A stretch of DNA of 64,000 bases from Schistosoma mansoni (Eukaryota > Platyhelminthes > Trematoda > Strigeidida > Schistosomatidae): NCBI RefSeq assembly GCF_000237925.1, contig NC_031496.1, forward strand, positions 10,130,017 through 10,194,016, read 5' to 3'. Of this stretch, positions 58,450-64,000 are shown in pieces (the stretch's first letter is position 1; every line of letters begins with the position of its first letter). The translations under genes were made by a program, and so were the position numbers. The notes beneath the pieces are model-generated. The model searched no databases. It was not told where the DNA came from and saw nothing but the letters and a program-made list of their open reading frames with translations.

Positions 58450-59135
58450 GGTTTCGAATAAGTTAGTCTTTCAGTTTTAAAAATGTTCTATTTGTTCACC
58501 GAGTTTTTGTGAAATTTACGTAGTTTGGGTCTTGAAAAATCATAACTAGGGGCAAAATGTTGTACACGATCTTTTCCATCGCCCTAAACTATTTGTATTG
58601 CAAGCATTAAATAACTCTTAAAATTATATCACATGTGTTTTGGATGCGTAGCAGCGAATAAATCTCCGAAATAAATATATCTGTAAGTCAGCAACATTAG
58701 TGCTGATCACACTAGTATTTGGACACATCCTAGCCGAAGGCTCTCGGCAACGCATCCGCAGCTGACCACTAGTATAGACGCCGTGCTATGCCCTACTACT
58801 ACCTAGCTTAGATCAAATGTTTCTCGACATATCAATAACTTCGCTAATATATCTTTGAAATTCTTCACTCATCCAATTATAAAGGTTTTAGGAGCAAAGA
58901 CATTGTCAAACTCGGAATGTCCGTGGCATTTTTAAGTGCGAGATTTTACCGCAACTACAGGTGCCAACTCTCCGGAGGTATATCAGATCAAATTTATCGC
59001 TGTTTGTGAATTCAATGCGAATTATATGACTTACTTTTACTGCTTATAATTAACATCAACTAACAGTTGTTTACATCTATAACAGTAAAATTCCCTAAAT
59101 AAGCAGTTTTGCGACCATTGTTTGAGACTAATGCT
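58450..59135. other. Spacer between SART1 and the Gypsy element
   Basis: It contains a short GC-richer patch at about 58690-58790 with no recognised identity. Otherwise nothing that I can support. Confidence 0.35.
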
Positions 59136-59140
59136 AATTT

Positions 59141-59859
59141 TGTTAGCACTACTACTACACTACTAGCTGACAGCTGAGAGACAAGCGTCAATATCAGACC
59201 CGGACAAGACTAAATGAGAAACACTTTATAGTGACATTTATGTCTAGTGATTTTTTGTAACAACAAATTAAAGGTCACATATTTTTCCTAGTTGTCACAC
59301 TTTTTATGTAATCACACTCATATTTGATATCTATTGTTTTTCTGTATCAATCGTAAAGAAACGAATACTTTTGTTTGGTTATATATAACACGACTTCACT
59401 ACCGCGCTTCTTAAAATATAAACGTGGTATCCGCCGTCTATTCTTCTGCTTTAACGGCCACGGCCTTTGATTGAAGATTATAATAGTATTATAACATCTT
59501 TTTAGACCATTCCACACTACGTTGGTGTTTTGGCCCGGATCATTACTGAATAATACTACTGGATCTAATCTTCTCCATTTTGCTGTTGGTGCCATCACGT
59601 GCAGAGGAATCTTTGTTAACCAAGTGAACTTATTTGTGGTTGTTATCTCAGAAAGCAGCTTACAAGTAACATTCATTTCATAACACTGTTACCATTGTGT
59701 TGTTCAATATACCTTTTTATAATTTAACTGTAATTTGTTACCTTTTGCGTTAATCATAGACACACGCTTAGGTTCGTAGTGTTAATTCTTTTGGTATATT
59801 GTTGGTAACGTTGCGAATTGTTATATTTCAACTAAGCTCTTTTGCTGAGGTCCACCACA
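59141..59859 (+). mobile_element. Probable 5' LTR of the Gypsy element
   Basis: It is placed between a TG at 59141 ('tgttagcactac') and a CA at about 59859, just before a possible primer-binding site. A TATA-like 'gttatatataac' lies near 59378. Without the 3' LTR, which is outside the window, the edges are provisional. The minus frame at 59347-59676 falls inside and is probably a shadow. Confidence 0.45.
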
Positions 59860-59863
59860 AATC

Positions 59864-59880
59864 TGGTGAGCCCTTATATT
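59864..59880 (+). other. Candidate primer-binding site
   Basis: 'tggtgagccc' begins with TGG, as needed to pair with a tRNA 3' CCA end, and sits four bases after the proposed LTR end. The tRNA is not identified. Confidence 0.35.
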
Positions 59881-59968
59881 TCTCTTTGGAACTGTAATTT
59901 TGAGTTCACTTATAAACATTACGGAGCTGATTTTTCTCTTGGTAGTGATTATTTTTTGTATATTTGTA

Positions 59969-62900
59969 ATGTTTTCATCCGAGTCTGAAGACATCAGCCA
60001 GGACAACGACCGAACAGAGTTACACGCTTTAAACGTAATAAATGTACCTCCATTCAGTAGAGTAAACCCTCGTATATGGTTTGCACAGGTGGAAGTGCAG
60101 TTTCAGCGTCGTAACATTCGTTCACAACAATCGAAATACTCCTTTGTGCTTGGAATTCTACCAACTGAGGTAGCATCTGAAGTATCAGACCTCATAGACA
60201 ACGTCCCTGTATCAAATGCCTACGACCAGTTGAAGCAGGCTATTATTCAACGTACCTCACTCTCGGATGAAAAGAAGCTACAACAATTGCTACATGAGTG
60301 CGAGCTAGGTGACAAGTCACCTTCCCAATTATTACGCCACATGAGGCAGTTGGCTGAACCTTTTAAGGTTGGTGATATATTTCTGAGAGAAATTTGGCTA
60401 CAACGTTTACCAACAGTAGTCCGGCAAATTTTCTGCGCTTCTAACCAATCTTTAGATTTAGAGGTTCTAGCTAGCATGGCTGACAAAGTTCTAGAAGTAA
60501 CGCCAGGCACAACACCCTACGTGCAGGCGATATCACAAACTCCGAGTGACACTAAAACTCCGAACATAGCTTCCTTAACAGCTGAATTAAGTGACTTACG
60601 TACACAGCACGCACGCACTGTCGCCAGTCTTGAAAACAAGCTAGATACATTACAATCAATTATTTCCAATCTCACATCTCGAAAGTCTCGCTCTAGTTTT
60701 CAGGGGACCAAGAACCGAGATAACTCAAGAACAAAGAAAAATGATAACATCTGTTGGTACCATAGAAAGTATGGTGACAAAGCTAGAAAGTGTGTTACGT
60801 CCTGTAAATTTTTCAGGTCATTTTCCTCGCCAAAAGATGTCAACCAGGCAGTAGTACCGACAAATGTTACAGGTCATGCTACTAGTCACCTTTTCCACGT
60901 TCTCGACAAAACTTCAGGCTACAAATTCTTAGTAGACACTGGAGCCGAAGTCAGTGTTATCCCAGTTACGCTAGCCAAGAAACCTATTTCTAAATGTGGA
61001 AAATATTCATTGAGAGCAGATAATAAAACTGAAATAAAAACATTTGGAGAACAACTCTTGACATTAGATTTGGGAATTAGACGTCGACTAAACTGGGTGT
61101 TTATTATTGCTGATGTCCGTCACCCTATATTAGGTGCAGACTTTTTAAGCTCCTATAACTTATTAGTCGATGTTAAAAAACGAAAACTTATCGATTCGTG
61201 CACAAAACTCCAAGTTCATGGAATTCAGTCACACTATCATATACATAGTATTAAAATCAACACTCCAGTAAACGACATATTCGCCAATATTTTATCTAAA
61301 TTTCCAAAGTTAACGAAACCAGATTACAGCGAAAACACCATCCATCATTCTGTGGTGCATCGAATTATCACCAAAAACCAACCAGTTTCGGCACGTCCTC
61401 GTCGTTTACCACCGGACAAGCTTGCAGTTGCAAAAGCCGAATTTGAGCACATGATGCGACTAGGAATAATACGTCCGTCGAGTAGCTCCTGGGCATCCCC
61501 ACTCCACATGGTACCTAAGAGGGATCAGGATTGGCGACCTTGTGGTGATTATCGATCACTGAATAACTTAACTTTACCAGATCGTTACCCCATTCCCCAT
61601 TTACACGATTTTTCACTTACGTTACACGGTAAACAAATTTTTTCTAAAATCGACCTTGTGCGAGCGTACCATCAAATTCCAGTAGCATCTGAAGATATAG
61701 CAAAAACAGCCATCATTACCCCATTTGGTTTGTTTGAATTTCTGAGAATGCCATTTGGATTAAAGAACGCCGCACAGACTTTTCAACGATTTATGGATGA
61801 AGTCACTAAAGGCCTAGATTTTGTTTTCGTGTATATCGACGATGTATTAATAGCCAGTAGTTCGTTTCACGAACATATTGATCACCTACATCAACTTTTC
61901 GAAAGATTTCAGAGATTCGGTATAGTCATTAACCCATCCAAATGCATTTTCGGAGTCGAAGGCTTAGAATTTTTGGGTCACTCGATTGACAAACATGGTA
62001 TCAAACCCTTAGACGCAAAAATTGAAGCTATCAAAAATTTTCCAGAGCCAGACTCACTAAATAAACTTCGACGTTTCTTGGGTATGTTTAATTTTTATCG
62101 TCGGTTTATCCCTCACTGCTCAGATATTCTACAACCCCTAACGGAGGCATTAAAAGGCAAAGCCAAAAAGTTCACATTATCCTCCGAAGCGAAAGATGCC
62201 TTTACTGCTGCTAAAACAGCGATTGCTTCTACCACCATGCTGACCTACCTCAGTCCTGATCCAGAAGCAACACTAATTTTGTGTACAGACGCTTCTCAGG
62301 CAGCGGTAGGCGCGGTGCTGCAACAAAGAGTAAATAATGAAGTCAAGCCACTTGCTTTCTTTTCAAAGAAGCTAGAACCGGCCCAAACCCGATACAGCAC
62401 GTTTGGCAGAGAATTATTAGCTGTTTATCTAGCAGTTAAACATTTTAAACACTTACTACAAGGTAGAGATTTCGTAATCTTCACTGATCACAAACCTTTG
62501 ACTTACGCTTTCAATGTCAAAAGTGATCGTTATTCTCCTAGAGAAACTCGACAGTTAGATTACATTTCTCAATTTTCTACCAACATACAGTTCATAAAAG
62601 GTGAGTCAAATGTTGTGGCAGATACTTTGTCACGTTTCGACGTTGATGCTATTTGCTCCACTAAAGGAATTGATTTGTTGGACATTGCACGCTTACAGGT
62701 TGATGATTCTGATCTTGCGGCTTGTAAACAAAATTCGAGTCTAGTATTGAAAAGTATTCCAATACCACATTCTGATTCTACTATAATTTGTGATACTTCA
62801 ACTGGAATACACAGGCCATTTGTGCCAATAGCGTACAGGAAAAAAGTTTTTGATTGTCTTCATTCATTATCTCACCCAGGAGTTCGAGCTACTGTGAGAC

Positions 62901-64000
62901 TGATCGGAGAAAGATTTGTCTGGCCAAAAATGAACTCAAACATAAAGGAATGGACCAGAAATTGTTTACAATGCCAGCGTAGCAAAGTTCACAGACATAC
63001 GATTACAACACCGTCAACATTCAATCTACCTGACCATCGTTTTCAGCATGTCCACGTTGATTTAGTTGGTCCTTTACCCCCATCTAACGGATTTACTTAC
63101 ATCTTTACTGCAGTGGACCGTTTTACCAGATGGCCAATAGCATGTCCAATAAAAGATATCTCAGCAGAAAATATTGCTGCCGTGTTTCTTGACAGATGGA
63201 TTTCTAATTTCGGTGTACCTTCTACCGTTACTTCCGACAGAGGTTCACAATTCCAATCGCACCTCTTCAACGAATTTACGCGCATCTTGGGAATCCATCA
63301 CATCACTACAACTGCATACCATCCAGCAGCAAATGGACTAGTGGAACGATTCCACAGACAACTTAAAAGCTCATTGATGGTACAGCCTGATGTAACTAGA
63401 TGGAGTGAATTCCTACCTCTCATATTATTGAGCATACGCTCGACAATTAAGGAAGATCTACAATGTACACCTGCTCAGCTAGTTTATGGAACTAATTTAA
63501 CCTTACCTGGTCAACTAGTCACGCATAAAGGCACTTCTGTATGTACAGACCCCTCCTCCTTTTGCGAAAGACTAATGAGCCACATGAATAGCATTAAGCC
63601 TGTTGCACCTCGACCAGTTTTCTTAAAAGAGCAAATTAGCAAGCACCTAAACACATGTAAATTTGTGTTTGTCCGTGTCGACTCAGTAAGACGTCCTTTA
63701 CAACACCCTTATGAAGGACCTTATGAAGTAGTAGACAGGCAAGCAAAATATTTCACAATCAAGAAGAATGGGAAAAAGGAAACAGTTGCAATTGACAGGT
63801 TAAAACCCGCTTTCATAGAGTCTGAAACACATAACAGTCGAAAGCCTTCTAAAGACAACAACTGCACAACACAGCTTCCTGCGTTTCCAGCTAATTCTTC
63901 ACCTACTTCTGTGAAATCGCCAACTCAAACAATGTGTGATGCTAATGTTACGCCTCCTACAAACTTAGTTCCTAATTCCACTACCTTACCTTTTTTAAAA
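59969..64000 (+). CDS. gag-pol: Ty3/Gypsy (CsRn1/Boudicca-like) gag-pol, open to window edge
   Basis: One uninterrupted frame of 1344 codons from the ATG at 59969, with no stop before 64000. Gag occupies about residues 1-300 and includes '[14 protein letters not shown]' at 262-275, the unusual Cys/His box of the CsRn1 clade rather than the common CCHC knuckle. Protease: LVDTGAE with catalytic D323. Reverse transcriptase: about 463-700, with YIDD at 622-625. RNase H: TDAS with D774, then GRELLAVY and TDHKPL. Integrase: zinc-binding His-His-Cys-Cys region starting at H965, then catalytic D1031, D1090 and E1126, the last two 35 residues apart as in DD35E. A GPY/F-like module follows near 1250 ('[11 protein letters not shown]'). 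All key catalytic residues that I can check are present, so this copy could be autonomous. Gag and pol share one frame, with no visible frameshift or stop between them. Confidence 0.95.
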   Translation, partial: MFSSESEDISQDNDRTELHALNVINVPPFSRVNPRIWFAQVEVQFQRRNIRSQQSKYSFVLGILPTEVASEVSDLIDNVPVSNAYDQLKQAIIQRTSLSDEKKLQQLLHECELGDKSPSQLLRHMRQLAEPFKVGDIFLREIWLQRLPTVVRQIFCASNQSLDLEVLASMADKVLEVTPGTTPYVQAISQTPSDTKTPNIASLTAELSDLRTQHARTVASLENKLDTLQSIISNLTSRKSRSSFQGTKNRDNSRTKKNDNICWYHRKYGDKARKCVTSCKFFRSFSSPKDVNQAVVPTNVTGHATSHLFHVLDKTSGYKFLVDTGAEVSVIPVTLAKKPISKCGKYSLRADNKTEIKTFGEQLLTLDLGIRRRLNWVFIIADVRHPILGADFLSSYNLLVDVKKRKLIDSCTKLQVHGIQSHYHIHSIKINTPVNDIFANILSKFPKLTKPDYSENTIHHSVVHRIITKNQPVSARPRRLPPDKLAVAKAEFEHMMRLGIIRPSSSSWASPLHMVPKRDQDWRPCGDYRSLNNLTLPDRYPIPHLHDFSLTLHGKQIFSKIDLVRAYHQIPVASEDIAKTAIITPFGLFEFLRMPFGLKNAAQTFQRFMDEVTKGLDFVFVYIDDVLIASSSFHEHIDHLHQLFERFQRFGIVINPSKCIFGVEGLEFLGHSIDKHGIKPLDAKIEAIKNFPEPDSLNKLRRFLGMFNFYRRFIPHCSDILQPLTEALKGKAKKFTLSSEAKDAFTAAKTAIASTTMLTYLSPDPEATLILCTDASQAAVGAVLQQRVNNEVKPLAFFSKKLEPAQTRYSTFGRELLAVYLAVKHFKHLLQGRDFVIFTDHKPLTYAFNVKSDRYSPRETRQLDYISQFSTNIQFIKGESNVVADTLSRFDVDAICSTKGIDLLDIARLQVDDSDLAACKQNSSLVLKSIPIPHSDSTIICDTSTGIHRPFVPIAYRKKVFDCLHSLSHPGVRATVRLIGERFVWPKMNSNIKEWTRNCLQCQRSKVHRHTITTPSTFNLPDHRFQHVHVDLVGPLPPSNGFTYIFTAVDRFTRWPIACPIKDISAENIAAVFLDRWISNFGVPSTVTSDRGSQFQSHLFNEFTRILGIHHITTTAYHPAANGLVERFHRQLKSSLMVQPDVTRWSEFLPLILLSIRSTIKEDLQCTPAQLVYGTNLTLPGQLVTHKGTSVCTDPSSFCERLMSHMNSIKPVAPRPVFLKEQISKHLNTCKFVFVRVDSVRRPLQHPYEGPYEVVDRQAKYFTIKKNGKKETVAIDRLKPAFIESETHNSRKPSKDNNCTTQLPAFPANSSPTSVKSPTQTMCDANVTPPTNLVPNSTTLPFLK

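Noticed and set aside
59347-59676. 109-codon minus-strand frame
   Set aside because: It falls inside the probable 5' LTR of the Gypsy element and has no motif.
60247-63285. Minus-strand frames opposite gag-pol
   Set aside because: Shadows of the long plus-strand retroelement frame.

Overview
The window is nuclear DNA of a parasitic flatworm, almost certainly a Schistosoma species; I cannot fix the species from sequence alone. Four things support this: AT-rich intergenic DNA, spliceosomal micro-introns of 36-38 nt next to kilobase-sized ones, RTE-type (SR2-like) retrotransposon 3' ends with TAAG tails, and SINE-like repeats that carry hammerhead ribozymes, a schistosome hallmark. A 200-bp run of N at 48013-48212 is a scaffold gap.

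Three host genes can be reconstructed exon by exon, with splice phases that all agree. (1) 7551-10377 (+): a two-exon, 711-residue class-B/methuselah-like seven-TM receptor with an N-terminal somatomedin-B-like domain. (2) 33511-37220 (+): a six-exon RER1 homologue of 198 residues, the ER/Golgi retrieval receptor; it is nearly invisible to plain ORF calling because its exons are short and three of its introns are 36-38 nt. (3) 58110-50238 (-): nine exons and 738 codons of SART1/SNU66, the U4/U6.U5 tri-snRNP protein. Its last exon is not found and may lie in the N gap. A 67-residue ORF lies 51 bp upstream of the SART1 start on the same strand.

Most of the rest is mobile DNA. An LTR retrotransposon of the Ty3/Gypsy class (CsRn1/Boudicca-like) enters at about 59.1 kb. 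Its single gag-pol frame is open for 1344 codons and leaves the window without a stop. Remnants of a second Gypsy lineage (38.4-39.0 kb) are followed by an LTR-like repeat that recurs at 13.3, 23.4 and 46.5 kb. Other remnants are RTE fragments (0, 4.3, 17.1, 21.4, 22.6, 40.4 and 46.9 kb), a CR1/Jockey-like reverse transcriptase (26.7 kb), another non-LTR reverse transcriptase inside a SART1 intron (51.4-52.1 kb), a Penelope-like GIY-YIG endonuclease fragment (6.3 kb) beside an 85-bp-arm hairpin, and three copies of a second LTR-like repeat (25.8, 27.7 and 30.3 kb).

The most unusual signal is a family of tRNA-derived SINE-like elements with a hammerhead ribozyme core. Copies lie at 12.2, 15.9, 17.75, 20.56, 20.83, 34.4, 43.0 and 48.6 kb. 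Several are fold-back composites in which an inverted copy of the ribozyme end precedes a direct tRNA-plus-ribozyme unit. Three copies have clear 12-15 bp target-site duplications. The copy at 20828-20971 has an apparently intact ribozyme core with a perfect 6-bp stem I and a loopless palindromic stem III. A separate Sm-alpha-type hammerhead lies at 12.93 kb.
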